Part shown: positions 63,961-64,000 of the stretch, piece by piece | How the letters are laid out: the number at the start of each line of letters is the position of its first letter | How positions within the stretch are numbered: position 1 is the first letter of the stretch | Origin: Desulfurivibrio alkaliphilus AHT 2 | GTDB lineage: Bacteria > Desulfobacterota > Desulfobulbia > Desulfobulbales > Desulfurivibrionaceae | Direction of reading: 5' to 3' | Assembly: GCF_000092205.1 (NCBI RefSeq) | Contig: NC_014216.1 | Span: forward strand, 1,865,742 to 1,929,741 | Length of the DNA: 64,000 nucleotides | Notes under the pieces: model-generated | What the model was told of the DNA's origin: nothing | The model's input: the letters and a program-made list of their open reading frames with translations, nothing else | The model's database searches: none | Position numbers and translations under genes: made by a program

Positions 63961-64000
63961 ATGATCCTGCGCATCTTGCTGTCGATCGCGACCATTGCCG
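63961..64000 (+). CDS. Possible start of a further gene, cut by window end
   Basis: ATG at 63961 opens a frame reading MILRILLSIATIA that runs off the window. It could be a signal peptide or membrane-protein start. No Shine-Dalgarno is evident, so support is weak. Confidence 0.25.
   Translation, partial: MILRILLSIATIA

Overview
This 64 kb window is GC-rich and densely coded on both strands. It looks like a chromosome segment of an anaerobic sulfur- and metal-metabolising bacterium of the Desulfobacterota. Members of the Desulfobulbales such as Desulfurivibrio-type organisms fit best, but this is inferred from gene content and composition and was not searched. The pointers are an anaerobic B12 lower-ligand synthase, an hdrC/mvhD/metV electron-transfer set, several c-di-GMP proteins (one with c-type heme motifs), DsrE, rhodanese and TauE sulfur genes, and above all three genes that make sense only if UGA is read as selenocysteine. 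No rRNA, tRNA, CRISPR array, transposase or phage gene was seen.

Layout. 0-4.4 kb: the end of a cobalamin operon (cobQ, cbiB, cobD) and endonuclease V. 4.3-6.8 kb: a CheZ-like phosphatase and a diguanylate cyclase. 7.0-9.3 kb: arfB, a palindromic repeat, a cobalamin riboswitch and a ThiC paralogue that is most likely BzaF (5-hydroxybenzimidazole synthase). 9.4-14.9 kb: permeases, a DUF3786 protein, an AlbA_2/Schlafen-type ATPase in a lower-GC patch, and 5-formyl-THF cyclo-ligase. 15.2-20.7 kb: mutM and an RND efflux pair. 20.7-26.6 kb: a selenium/sulfur region with a Gdt1-type exporter, a small UGA-containing protein, an ArsR regulator, a UGA-containing membrane protein, a UGA-containing DsrE protein, an exported double rhodanese, a PadR regulator and a TauE permease. 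26.6-45 kb: thiD, then a signalling region of response regulators, histidine kinases, GGDEF/EAL/HD-GYP/HDOD proteins and a GspE/PilB-type ATPase. 45-48.8 kb: hydrolases and a ferredoxin-nitroreductase. 49.1-50.8 kb: hdrC-mvhD-metV. 51-64 kb: kdsD, purF, trxA, bamD, queH, a NifA-type activator, a DUF116 protein, ppc, glgX and small genes.

Two things stand out. (1) In each of the three genes with an in-frame UGA, the frame continues to a plausible C-terminus, and a small hairpin with GGU in its loop begins 12-15 nt after the UGA. That is the bacterial SECIS arrangement. One of the three (21.2-21.7 kb) belongs to a family I do not recognise. (2) A family of roughly 100-115 bp near-perfect palindromes is scattered between genes. 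There are six clear intact copies, one shortened copy and one lone flank. Their outer stems differ in sequence but stay paired, and a TG/TG (or CA/CA) internal mismatch is kept in every intact copy. Two copies 7.6 kb apart are identical over 108 bp. I cannot place this element in a named family.
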